Below are positions 25,891-33,765 of a DNA stretch of 64,000 nt, in pieces. The notes under the pieces were generated by a model that ran no database searches, was not told the origin of the DNA, and saw only the letters and a program-made list of their open reading frames with translations. The position numbers and the translations under genes are program-made. Origin of the DNA: Paraburkholderia phenazinium (GTDB lineage: Bacteria; Pseudomonadota; Gammaproteobacteria; Burkholderiales; Burkholderiaceae); assembly GCF_900100735.1 (NCBI RefSeq), contig NZ_FNCJ01000031.1, positions 1 through 64,000 on the forward strand, written 5' to 3'. Numbering within the stretch: the stretch's first letter is position 1; each line of letters begins with the position of its first letter.

Positions 25891-28031
25891 CGACCCGCTC
25901 CACCGATACCCTCGCGGTCATCGACGCTAACGGCGACACCGCGCGCATGCTCAGCGTGCTCGACCAGTGGGTCGAGCGCGGCTGGTTGCGCGCGCTCGAC
26001 GCCGGCTTCGCGCGCTTTCTCTGGACGGAGGAACCGCAGACGCCACCACTGCTGTTGCTCGCCGCCGCGCTGGCGAGTCACCAGTTGGGACGCGGTCATG
26101 TGTGCCTTGACCTGCAGGCGACGCTCGATGACCCGACCTTCGCGCTCTCGTTGCCACCCGATGGGCCACAAGCGAGCATGGCGGCGGAGCCGCCGCAGGC
26201 GCCCGCTGAAGTGCTGAGCGGTGTCAATCTGGCGCGCTGGCTGGCGGCGCTCGAACGTCCCACGCTGGTCGGCACGCAGGCCGGCAATACACCGCTGGTG
26301 CGGGTCGGCACACGGCTTTATCTGCGCCGCTACTGGCAATACGAGCAGGATGTGCGCGCCGGCATCGAGCGGCGGCTTGCGGCGTCGGCGCAGATGGAAG
26401 CGTCGCTGCAGGCCGGTTCCGCGCGCACCGCGCTAGACGTCCTGTTCCCCCCGCGTCCGGCCAAGGCGACTGGCGCGGACTGGCAAAAGCTCGCCTGCGC
26501 GCTGGCGGCGCGCAGTGCGTTCAGCATCATCACGGGCGGCCCGGGCACCGGCAAGACGACCACGGTGGTCAGGCTGCTGGCGTTGTTGCAGACGCTGGCG
26601 CTCGGCGGCACGGCGAACCCGTTGCGTCCCGCGCGGCCTTTGCGGATCCGACTCGCGGCGCCGACCGGCAAAGCGGCGGCGCGCCTGAACGAGTCGATCG
26701 CGGGCGCCGTGGCGCAATTGCCAATCGACGCGCTGCCGAACGGCGCGGCGGTGCGTGAGGCCATTCCAACTGTCGTGACGACCCTGCACCGGGTGCTGGG
26801 CACCCGCCCCGACAGCCGGCGCTTTCGCCACGATGCGAGCAATCCGCTGCCGGTGGACGTGCTGGTGATCGACGAAGCGTCGATGGTCGATCTGGAGATG
26901 ATGGCGGCCGTGCTCGATGCGCTACCCGCTTCGGCGCGGCTGATTCTGCTAGGCGATAAGGACCAGTTGGCGTCGGTCGAAGCTGGTGCGGTGCTGGGCG
27001 AGTTGTGTCAGCGTGCGGCGCAGGGACATTACACACCGGCTACGCGCGACTGGCTGCTGGCCGCGACCGGCGAGCAGATCGACGCGGCGATGCTCGACGA
27101 GCAGGGCACAGCGCTCGATCAGTCGGTGGCGATGCTGCGGCAGAGCCATCGGTTTTCGGCCGAGAGCGGGATTGGCCAGCTTGCCGCACTCGTCAACGCC
27201 GGCGACGCGGCCGGGGTTGCACGGGTCTGGACACACGGTCATGCGGATCTCGCCTTGCTGGTTTGCTCGGCGAGCGACGATGCCTCGTTCAGGGCGCTGG
27301 TAATCGATGGCTACGGCGGTGCGGCGGCGTCGCCCCAACTGTTTGGCGCGAATGGCGAACCGGGCCGTCCACGCCACGGCTACCGGCATTACCTGGAGAC
27401 GATGCATTCGCAGCAGCCCGATCGCTACGCGAGCGCCGCAGCCTTCGACGCATGGGCTGGCGAAGTGCTCAAGGCGCACGGCGAGTTCCAGCTCCTATGT
27501 GCGTTGCGCCGTGGGCCGTGGGGTGTCGAAGGGCTGAACAAGCGCGTTGCTCGGCTGTTGCAGGAAGACGGCTTGATCACGGTGCGTGGCGAATGGTATC
27601 CGGGGCGGCCGGTGCTCGTGACCCGGAACGATTATGAACTCGGCCTGATGAACGGCGACATCGGCATCACGCTGGAGCTTCCCAGCCCCTCGGGCGAGGG
27701 TTCGGTGCTACGGGTCGCCTTTCCGTCCGGCGACGGCGCGGGTGGCATCAAGTGGGTGCTGCCGAGCCGCCTGCAAGCGGTAGAGACGGTGCTCGCGCTG
27801 ACCGTGCACAAGTCGCAGGGTTCGGAGTTTATGCATGCGGCGCTGGTGCTGCCCGACACCTTCAGCCCGATTCTCACGCGTGAGCTGGTGTACACCGGCA
27901 TTACACGGGCTCGGGCGTTCCTGACGCTGGCGATTCCGGAAGGCAAGCCGGTGCTCGAACAGGCGGTGTGCGCGAAGGTGCAACGTGCGAGCGGGTTGAT
28001 GGCGGGGTTTGGAGGCGAAGCGGCGCCATGA
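25887..28031 (+). CDS. recD: Exodeoxyribonuclease V alpha subunit RecD
   Basis: The 714-residue protein is the SF1B 5'-3' helicase of RecBCD. Motifs are FSIITGGPGTGKTTTVVRLL (Walker A), LAAPTGKAAARLNESI, TTLHRVLGTRPDSR, LVIDEASMVDLEMM (Walker B), LGDKDQLASVEAGAVLGEL and LTVHKSQGSEFMHAALVLP. It is about 100 residues longer than E. coli RecD, mainly in the N-terminal domain and in loops between motifs. It is the last gene of the five-gene overlapping operon and is followed by 245 noncoding bases. Confidence 0.96.
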   Translation: MTTRSTDTLAVIDANGDTARMLSVLDQWVERGWLRALDAGFARFLWTEEPQTPPLLLLAAALASHQLGRGHVCLDLQATLDDPTFALSLPPDGPQASMAAEPPQAPAEVLSGVNLARWLAALERPTLVGTQAGNTPLVRVGTRLYLRRYWQYEQDVRAGIERRLAASAQMEASLQAGSARTALDVLFPPRPAKATGADWQKLACALAARSAFSIITGGPGTGKTTTVVRLLALLQTLALGGTANPLRPARPLRIRLAAPTGKAAARLNESIAGAVAQLPIDALPNGAAVREAIPTVVTTLHRVLGTRPDSRRFRHDASNPLPVDVLVIDEASMVDLEMMAAVLDALPASARLILLGDKDQLASVEAGAVLGELCQRAAQGHYTPATRDWLLAATGEQIDAAMLDEQGTALDQSVAMLRQSHRFSAESGIGQLAALVNAGDAAGVARVWTHGHADLALLVCSASDDASFRALVIDGYGGAAASPQLFGANGEPGRPRHGYRHYLETMHSQQPDRYASAAAFDAWAGEVLKAHGEFQLLCALRRGPWGVEGLNKRVARLLQEDGLITVRGEWYPGRPVLVTRNDYELGLMNGDIGITLELPSPSGEGSVLRVAFPSGDGAGGIKWVLPSRLQAVETVLALTVHKSQGSEFMHAALVLPDTFSPILTRELVYTGITRARAFLTLAIPEGKPVLEQAVCAKVQRASGLMAGFGGEAAP

Positions 28032-28276
28032 TCCAGGCAGAGATGCCTGGTGCATCGCGTGGACGCTCTATGGATGTTGCACTGGCGCGAGCCATGCAGG
28101 CAGAATCGATGGCGGCCTTAAAGCCCACCAGGCTACAATAATTTAACGCCCATGCTGCATAGGATGACCGGCCCGGAACATCGGGCGCCTTCGCAGAACT
28201 TGCGCAACGAATCATTCAGGGCGTCGGCGGGGGGCGCCACGCTGCGCACGGCGCACTGTCACACCAAGAGGCGAGC

Positions 28277-28987
28277 ATGAGAATCGCAGTACTCGACGAC
28301 GATCCCGCTCAAACGGCTTTCGTGAAAGAGACGATGTCGGCAGCGGGGCATGTCTGCCATACCTTTTCCGAGGGCCGTGCACTTGTTCAGCAGTTGCACC
28401 GCCAAACCTTCGATCTCCTGATTCTCGACTGGATCGTGCCGGACCTGTCGGGCGAGGAAGTCTTGCGTTGGGTCCGTTCGACGCTCGCCGAGCGCGTGCC
28501 GGTGATTTTCATGACCTCGCGCGGCCGCGAAAGCGACATCGTCTCGATCCTCAACGCCGGCGCCGACGACTATGTCGTCAAGCCGGTCGCTGCGAGCGTG
28601 CTGCTGGCCCGCGTCGGGTCGCTGCTGCGGCGCACGTATCAGCTCAACGCGACCGCGGTTAAAGCCACGTATGGTGATTTCGAGTTCGACCTGAACGCTA
28701 AACAGGTATACGTGAAGCAACAATTGGTGAGTCTCACACAGAAGGAATTCGAACTCGCTGTGCTGCTGTTCCAGCATTTGAATCGCCCGCTGTCGCGGGC
28801 GCATATCGTCGATATGGTCTGGAAGCAGACCGCCGATATCCCGACGCGCACGATGGACACGCACGTGTCGATGCTGCGCTCGAAGCTAGGCTTACGCCCG
28901 GAAAACGGTTATCGCCTGACGCCCATTTATGGCTATGGATACCGGCTCGAACAGATCGGCGACGAGGTCGTCGAGACGCGCGACTGA
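28277..28987 (+). CDS. Orphan OmpR-family response regulator
   Basis: The 236-residue regulator has a receiver domain with LDDDP, phosphoacceptor D51 (LLILDWIVPDLSG) and DDYVVKPV, followed by a winged helix (SLTQKEFELAVLLFQH, TMDTHVSMLRSKLGL, IYGYGYRLEQ). AGAGGCGAGC precedes the ATG. No kinase gene lies on either side, so its partner must be elsewhere. The divergent space upstream (28032-28276) contains its promoter but no clear motif. Confidence 0.92.
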   Translation: MRIAVLDDDPAQTAFVKETMSAAGHVCHTFSEGRALVQQLHRQTFDLLILDWIVPDLSGEEVLRWVRSTLAERVPVIFMTSRGRESDIVSILNAGADDYVVKPVAASVLLARVGSLLRRTYQLNATAVKATYGDFEFDLNAKQVYVKQQLVSLTQKEFELAVLLFQHLNRPLSRAHIVDMVWKQTADIPTRTMDTHVSMLRSKLGLRPENGYRLTPIYGYGYRLEQIGDEVVETRD

Positions 28988-29140
28988 TTAGGCTGCGATC
29001 ACCCTGCGCGCGGCGAGTACCGGTTAGGTCGCGCGATCGTTTGCCATCCTTCGGCGTGCGAACTTCAAGCCGGAAATCTAACAAGATTTGACTTTCTTCG
29101 AGCGGCGCTTCAGTTAAGCTGAATGCAAGGCATTTGGCGG

Positions 29141-29158
29141 TGTGGACGATCGTCCACA
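29141..29158. promoter_or_regulatory. 18-bp perfect palindrome upstream of transposase-like gene
   Basis: TGTGGACGATCGTCCACA is a perfect palindrome 45 bases before the start of the transposase-like gene. A TTGACT (29087) lies farther upstream. It could be an operator or an element end; the sequence does not decide. Confidence 0.45.
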
Positions 29159-29203
29159 TCGTCTTTGCGAACCTTAGTAGCGAAGTAGGCGTTCCTCACT
29201 TGC

Positions 29204-29578
29204 ATGAATACACTCGAGTCCACTCAATCGCATTCGCCGGCGTCGTTCGCGCTTCCGGTTCATGACCTGACCGACGCGCAATGGGAGCGGATTGTTCCGC
29301 TATTGCCTGAGCTGAACCAGGGCGTCGTGCGCAGGGGGCGTCCTTGCGTCAATCTGCGTGGCGTGGTCAACAGTGTCTTGTGGGTATTGCGGACCGGCAA
29401 ACCATGGAACGCGATCCCGGCAAATTATCCGCCCTACCAGACCTCGCACCGGTATTACTTGCGCTGGCGCGAGGCTGGCGTGTTATCGGACATCGCGTTC
29501 GAACTGTTTCATACCGACGCGGTCCTGGCCCGTTACGTTTCTCGTAAGCGCGAATCGCACGAGAGCAAGGCTGCTTGA
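29204..29578 (+). CDS. Stand-alone IS5-type transposase N-terminal domain
   Basis: The 124-residue product is the N-terminal helix-turn-helix domain of IS5-type transposases (DUF4096): LTDAQWERIVPLLPE, GRPCVNLRGVVNSVLWVLRT, GKPWNAIPANYPPYQTSHRY. The frame stops after YVSRKRESHESKAA, and no DDE catalytic domain follows in any frame before the next gene. The end is clean rather than broken by a visible frameshift. No flanking terminal inverted repeats or target duplication were seen. It may be an IS remnant or a domesticated DNA-binding protein. No strong ribosome-binding site precedes the ATG. Confidence 0.75.
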   Translation: MNTLESTQSHSPASFALPVHDLTDAQWERIVPLLPELNQGVVRRGRPCVNLRGVVNSVLWVLRTGKPWNAIPANYPPYQTSHRYYLRWREAGVLSDIAFELFHTDAVLARYVSRKRESHESKAA

Positions 29579-29732
29579 GCCTAAGGCGCCCACCTTCTAT
29601 GCCGCCAGCATGATGGTCATGCTGGTGGTGCCAACGGCATGTGCATTTGATCTCGCTCCTTCGCCGTTAGCCGATTTGAACATATGATGGTCGAAACGAA
29701 TGGGAGCCTCGGGCTCCCGAGGAGACGTTTCG

Positions 29733-31373
29733 ATGACGCATATGTTCGAGGAAGGCCTCGGCCGCCGTGAAGCTAACTATGTGCCGCTCACGCCGGTCGA
29801 TTTCATTGCGCGCGCAGCCGAAGTCTACGGCGAGCGCCTGGCGGTGGTCCATGGCGCGATTCGCCGCACCTGGCGCGAAACCTATGAACGTACCCGGCGC
29901 CTCGGTAGCGCGCTGCAGCGGGCAGGGATAAGCCGCGGCGACACCGTTGCCGTCCTGCTGCCCAACATTCCTCCGATGATTGAAGCCCACTTCGGCGTGC
30001 CGATGGCGGGAGCGGTGCTCAATACGCTGAATACCCGGCTCGATCCCTCGTCGATCCTGTTTATGTTGCGGCACGGCGAAGCAAAGGCGTTGATCGTCGA
30101 CACCGAGTACGCCGAGCTGGCGTATCGCGCTTCGCTGGAGTTTCCCGATCTGCGGATTATCAGCGTCGACGACGTGATGCCGGCCGACCCGCACAAGTTT
30201 CCGCGCGCCATCGACTACGAGGCCTTCCTGCAGGGCGGCGATCCGCAATTCGCGTGGCAATTGCCGGTGGACGAATGGGACGCGATCGCGCTGAACTATA
30301 CGTCGGGCACGACCGGCGATCCGAAGGGGGTGGTCTACCATCATCGCGGCGCCTACCTGAATGCCGTGAGCAACATCCTTGAATGGGATATGCCCAAGCA
30401 CGCGGTCTATCTATGGACGCTGCCGCTGTTTCACTGCAACGGCTGGTGTTTTCCGTGGACCGTGGCGGCGCGCGCCGGCGTCAATGTCTGCTTGCGCAAG
30501 TTCGATGCAAAGACCGTGTTCGACCTGATCCGCAGTGAGGGTGTCACGCATTACTGCGGCGCGCCGATCGTGCAGAACGCCTTGGCCAACGCTCCCGAGG
30601 CTTGGCGCGAGGGCATCCGGCACCGGGTTGCCACCATGGTGGCCGGCGCGGCACCGGCGCCCGCGGTGATAGCGAAGATGAAGGCAATCGGTTTCGATCT
30701 GACGCACGTGTATGGCCTGACCGAGGTTTATGGACCGGCGTCCGTCTGTGCCCGCCAGGAGCACTGGGAAAGTGCGAGCGACGATGAACTCGCCCGCCTC
30801 AACGCTCGTCAAGGCGTGCGCTATCACCTGCAAGCGGCGGTAACGGTATTGAATCCGGACACGCTCGAACCCGTACCGAACGACGGCGAGACGCTCGGCG
30901 AAATCATGTTTCGCGGCAACATCTGCATGAAAGGCTATCTGAAGAACGAGCGCGCTACCGAAGACGCCTTCGAGGGCGGCTGGTTCCACACCGGCGACCT
31001 GGGCGTGCTGATGGACGACGGCTACATACGTATCCGCGATCGCAGCAAGGACATCATTATTTCGGGTGGGGAAAACATCTCGAGCATCGAGATCGAAGAC
31101 ACGCTGTACCGGCACCCCGCGGTCGGGGTGGCCGCCGTCGTGGCAATGCCCGATCCGAAATGGGGTGAGGTGCCGTGTGCGTTCGTCGAACTCAAAGAGG
31201 GGGCAGAGGCAACGGCCGAAGAGATCATCGCGCATTGCCGGCTGTTTCTGGCGAGCTTCAAGCTGCCCAAAGCGGTCTGCTTTGGAGAGCTACCTAAAAC
31301 GTCGACCGGGAAAATCCAGAAGTTCGAACTACGTGCGCGCGTGAAATCCGTCAGCGCGATCGATAACTCGTGA
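29733..31373 (+). CDS. Acyl-CoA ligase (AMP-forming), medium-chain/DmdB-like
   Basis: The 546-residue enzyme activates a carboxylic acid through an acyl-adenylate to its CoA thioester. The ATP motif is LNYTSGTTGDPKGVVYHHRG. The A5 region is HVYGLTEVYGP, A7-A8 is WFHTGDLGVLMDDGYIRIRD then SKDIIISGGENISSIEIE, and the catalytic lysine motif is PKTSTGKIQKFEL. GAGGAG lies eight bases before the ATG at 29733, ruling out the upstream frame. The family includes 3-methylmercaptopropionyl-CoA and medium-chain fatty acid ligases; the substrate is not determined. It stands alone. Confidence 0.92.
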   Translation: MTHMFEEGLGRREANYVPLTPVDFIARAAEVYGERLAVVHGAIRRTWRETYERTRRLGSALQRAGISRGDTVAVLLPNIPPMIEAHFGVPMAGAVLNTLNTRLDPSSILFMLRHGEAKALIVDTEYAELAYRASLEFPDLRIISVDDVMPADPHKFPRAIDYEAFLQGGDPQFAWQLPVDEWDAIALNYTSGTTGDPKGVVYHHRGAYLNAVSNILEWDMPKHAVYLWTLPLFHCNGWCFPWTVAARAGVNVCLRKFDAKTVFDLIRSEGVTHYCGAPIVQNALANAPEAWREGIRHRVATMVAGAAPAPAVIAKMKAIGFDLTHVYGLTEVYGPASVCARQEHWESASDDELARLNARQGVRYHLQAAVTVLNPDTLEPVPNDGETLGEIMFRGNICMKGYLKNERATEDAFEGGWFHTGDLGVLMDDGYIRIRDRSKDIIISGGENISSIEIEDTLYRHPAVGVAAVVAMPDPKWGEVPCAFVELKEGAEATAEEIIAHCRLFLASFKLPKAVCFGELPKTSTGKIQKFELRARVKSVSAIDNS

Positions 31374-31377
31374 TTTC

Positions 31378-31602
31378 TTAGCCGCGGGTATCGACCCAAT
31401 GACGCGCCCAGCGGCACGAGTGCTGCAACGCCTGCTCTTCGTTGCTGAAGTAGTCGAGCGAGTAGAACTGATAGCGTGCTTCTGCAGGCTTGGTGCCGGC
31501 GCGCTCGAGCAGCAGGTTGGACGAGAACGAACCGTCAGGCAAACGATGTGCTGAGGGTTTGACGGCATAGCCGTTGTAATGATGAATGTGTTGAGTTTGC
31601 AT
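31378..31602 (-). CDS. Small hypothetical protein next to cspA
   Basis: The 74-residue product starts MQTQHIHHYNGYAVKPSAHR and has a short beta-rich part (LPDGSFSSNLLLERAG) and a helical end (NEEQALQHSCRWARHWVD). It resembles small proteins common beside cold-shock genes in Burkholderia, a recollection that could not be checked. An in-frame extension to a TTG at 31677 would add a membrane helix (FGLIWIVLIAALAYDY) but lacks a ribosome-binding site; the ATG also has only a weak one. Function unknown. Confidence 0.6.
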   Translation of the reverse strand: MQTQHIHHYNGYAVKPSAHRLPDGSFSSNLLLERAGTKPAEARYQFYSLDYFSNEEQALQHSCRWARHWVDTRG

Positions 31603-31824
31603 TTTTAATTTTAAATAGTCGTACGCGAGCGCGGCGATCAGGACAATCCAGATCAAGCCGAAGCGAATGTCGGGCAAATGCCGAACAAATGCGTATGGGA
31701 AGGGCGTTAAAGCCGGTCCAGCCAGGGAGTGTGAGGGGGCAAGCGAGGCGTTTGGCGTAACGAAGACTGCTAAGCGATTACGCCAACTGTGGGAGAATGA
31801 ACTCCGCGAGGATGTCGCTGCAGC

Positions 31825-31849
31825 CCGGTATCCGTCACTCGGATACCGG
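31825..31849 (-). terminator. Strong hairpin after cspA
   Basis: CCGGTATCCG and CGGATACCGG form a perfect ten-base-pair stem with a five-base loop, 12 bases past the cspA stop. There is no following T tract on the minus strand, so it may stabilise the mRNA 3' end or assist Rho-dependent termination. Confidence 0.6.
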
Positions 31850-31861
31850 ACCCTTCAAACT

Positions 31862-32065
31862 TTACAGCGGCTTGATGTTAGCCGCTTGCAGACCCTTCGG
31901 GCCTTGCTTCGTTTCGAAGCTCACCTTCTGGTTTTCAGCCAGCGTCTTGAAGCCGTCGCCGCTGATTTCCGAGAAGTGAGCGAACAGGTCGTCGCCGCCC
32001 TTGTCCGGGGTAATGAAGCCAAAGCCTTTGCTGTCGTTGAACCACTTAACGGTACCGGTATCCAT
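31862..32065 (-). CDS. cspA: Cold-shock protein, CspA family
   Basis: The 67-residue protein is a single cold-shock domain that binds single-stranded nucleic acid. RNP1 is KGFGFITP and RNP2 is LFAHFSEI; the end VSFETKQGPKGLQAANIKPL is typical. The start MDTGTVKWFND follows AAGGATT and is preferred over the frame that runs upstream to 32167. The predicted transcript begins near 32200, giving a leader of about 135 bases, as in cold-regulated csp genes. Confidence 0.97.
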   Translation of the reverse strand: MDTGTVKWFNDSKGFGFITPDKGGDDLFAHFSEISGDGFKTLAENQKVSFETKQGPKGLQAANIKPL

Positions 32066-32206
32066 GAAGAATCCTTGAGGTAGAAATAGTAAAAGAATCG
32101 CTCTGATGGGAGCACGCGAAGCGTCAAGGAGGGAGAGGACAACGAATACCGCTGAGGGAGCGAGCAATTGATGAACAGCAATCGAACTTCTTGAACTTCA
32201 GGGGTC

Positions 32207-32236
32207 ACAATAGCGGTTCGAGGCCATTGCAGTCAA
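32207..32236 (-). promoter_or_regulatory. Sigma-70 promoter of cspA with long leader
   Basis: On the minus strand TTGACT (32236-32231) and TATTGT (32212-32207) are 18 bases apart. Transcription would start near 32200, leaving a 5' leader of about 135 bases before the cold-shock gene. Confidence 0.6.
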
Positions 32237-32315
32237 GGACTTTCTTGTAAAGTTGCCGTCAGGCGCGATGCGGGGCCGCGAGAGACGGTCAGGCCCCCTT
32301 ACGAAGCCAACCTGC

Positions 32316-32362
32316 TGCGATTCCCTGTACGCCCTGCCTGGCGTGGCATTGAAGGAATCGCA
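32316..32362. repeat. Inverted repeat between lysE-type gene and cspA promoter
   Basis: TGCGATTCC (32316-32324) and GGAATCGCA (32354-32362) are perfect inverted copies 29 bases apart. They lie past the stop of the LysE-type gene and may form its transcript end. The rest of 32237-32396 shows nothing else of note. Confidence 0.4.
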
Positions 32363-32396
32363 ACGAAGCCTGCGGGTGCGAACTTGCCGCGGCGCC

Positions 32397-33035
32397 TCAC
32401 AGACCGACGCGATGCGCGGCAAAGATCAAACGGAGGCCGAGTGCGGTGATCGCGCTGGCAGCAACGCGGTCGACCCACGTCTTGGCCCGTAAATACAGTT
32501 CACGTGGCCGCTTGCTCGAAAAGCATACCGCGACCACGGTATACCACCCGGCTTCGATCGAGAAAATTGCCGGCGGCAGCGCGAAATAGCACCAGAGCGG
32601 CGGATGCTGCGGCAGGAGCGCTGCGAAGATACTGCCGTAATAGATAGCGGTTTTCGGATTGCTGAGTTGGGTACTCAAACCGATCCAGAATGATTTGCGC
32701 GGATTGCTGCCAGCATTCGCCGTGCCCTGATCGAAGGCGAGCGGACTGCTGGCGCCGCGCCAGATCTTCGACGCCAGATAGATCAGATAGAGGCCGCCTG
32801 CCACCTTGAGGCTCACATAGAGCCAGGTAACGGCGGCCAGCAGCGTATAGAGGCCAAGCAAGGCGATACCGCTAAAGAACACGCCGCCGATCCCCATGCC
32901 GAGCGCGGTGGCCAGGCCGTCGCGGCGCGACAGGCCAATCGCGTTGCGCGCGACGATGACGAAACTCGGTCCTGGACTCATCGCGCCAATCAGAAGCGCG
33001 GTGAGAATGGTGGCGACGGCGGTTGACGGGGACAT
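32397..33035 (-). CDS. LysE/RhtB-family amino acid exporter
   Basis: The 212-residue membrane protein has about six hydrophobic segments. It opens TALLIGAMSPGPSFVIVARN, which holds the family motif GPSF near the N-terminus, followed by GLATALGMGIGGVFFS and WIGLSTQLSNPKTAIYYGSI. Members of this family export amino acids such as lysine, homoserine or threonine. The start at 33035 follows an AGGAAAG. It stands alone and no regulator is adjacent. Confidence 0.92.
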   Translation of the reverse strand: MSPSTAVATILTALLIGAMSPGPSFVIVARNAIGLSRRDGLATALGMGIGGVFFSGIALLGLYTLLAAVTWLYVSLKVAGGLYLIYLASKIWRGASSPLAFDQGTANAGSNPRKSFWIGLSTQLSNPKTAIYYGSIFAALLPQHPPLWCYFALPPAIFSIEAGWYTVVAVCFSSKRPRELYLRAKTWVDRVAASAITALGLRLIFAAHRVGL

Positions 33036-33177
33036 GGCTGCTTCTTTCCTTTGCTGGTCGATGAAAGAAAGTCGGGAACCTAAAAATAGCATGCAGTTGG
33101 CCGACTATCGAGATTTTCGCCGCCTAATGCGCTACACGGCTGTGCGCGGCAGAAAAAATGGGTGCTAAAATCGCCTT

Positions 33178-33386
33178 ATAGACGCTGAAGCGGCCCTTGT
33201 TGGTAAAGGGCCAGACGGGCGACGATTCGAGCCGCTTGCCGAACGGATTTCCTGAACAATAGATTTGTCGGGCATCGTTTCCGGGGGCGCACCCACGTGC
33301 CAGGAAGACCGCGTGAGGTCGAACGGCGTTCCGCCCACCCGAATCATGTATAGGCTTCGCGTTTCTCAGCGAAGCCTTTTATTTTT
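33178..33386 (+). ncRNA. Candidate structured RNA or leader ending in a terminator
   Basis: No protein is encoded here, but many helices can be drawn: GGCCCTT with AAGGGCC, enclosed by AAGCGGC with GCCGCTT; GACC with GGTC; GAAC with GTTC. The region ends in a strong intrinsic terminator and is preceded by TAAAAT near 33167 as a possible -10. A transcript of about 200 nt would fit either a small RNA or a leader attenuating the H-NS-like gene that starts 39 bases later. I could not match it to a known RNA family from memory. Confidence 0.4.
33352..33386 (+). terminator. Rho-independent terminator before the H-NS-like gene
   Basis: AGGCTTCGC (33352-33360) pairs with GCGAAGCCT (33369-33377) around an eight-base loop and runs into TTTTATTTTT. 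It lies 39 bases upstream of the H-NS-like start. Confidence 0.9.
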
Positions 33387-33424
33387 CAAAACGCGCACAA
33401 CTTCAGCCGCGACATCGGTACGTT

Positions 33425-33688
33425 ATGAAAGAGCGAGAAGAACAACGGCTGTTCGACCTCGACGGGAACGCGCGTGAGCGCCTGGTCCTGTGGATACGTC
33501 GCCGCATGGACGAATACGGCATTACGCTGGAAGCATTGGCCGAAGCGATTGAAGCGGACGCTAATGCGACGAGGGCGGTGATGTACCGTGACGCCTACGG
33601 CAACACATGGGACGGCCAGGGGGATAAACCGGATTGGCTGGCGCGTGCGATTTACGCCGGACAGAATATCGATCATTTCCGGGTTTAA
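33425..33688 (+). CDS. Short H-NS-family protein
   Basis: The 87-residue product has the C-terminal H-NS DNA-binding signature YRDAYGNTWDGQGDKPDWL in its second half. The N-terminal half (residues 1-50) is a helical, charged segment (NARERLVLWIRRRMDEYGIT, LEALAEAIEADANATRA) that is shorter than and unlike the usual H-NS oligomerisation region. It could act as a stand-alone DNA binder or as a modulator of full-length H-NS proteins. No ribosome-binding site precedes the ATG. A terminator lies just upstream. Confidence 0.75.
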   Translation: MKEREEQRLFDLDGNARERLVLWIRRRMDEYGITLEALAEAIEADANATRAVMYRDAYGNTWDGQGDKPDWLARAIYAGQNIDHFRV

Positions 33689-33765
33689 ATCCCCGCTGAA
33701 TTCCCCCAGGCAATGCTATCGATATGAGCAACGCTTCGTTGGCACTCCCTTAGCGGGTGACTACG

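Noticed and set aside
14611..28031. Phage-defence island around the nuclease and helicase genes
   Set aside because: recC, recB and recD are full housekeeping genes, and no restriction, CBASS, toxin or integrase genes flank them, so the operon is better read as DNA repair.
33178..33386. Naming the structured RNA as 6S RNA, tmRNA, SRP RNA or RNase P RNA
   Set aside because: I could not find the hallmark sequences of any of these, so it is left as an unnamed candidate.
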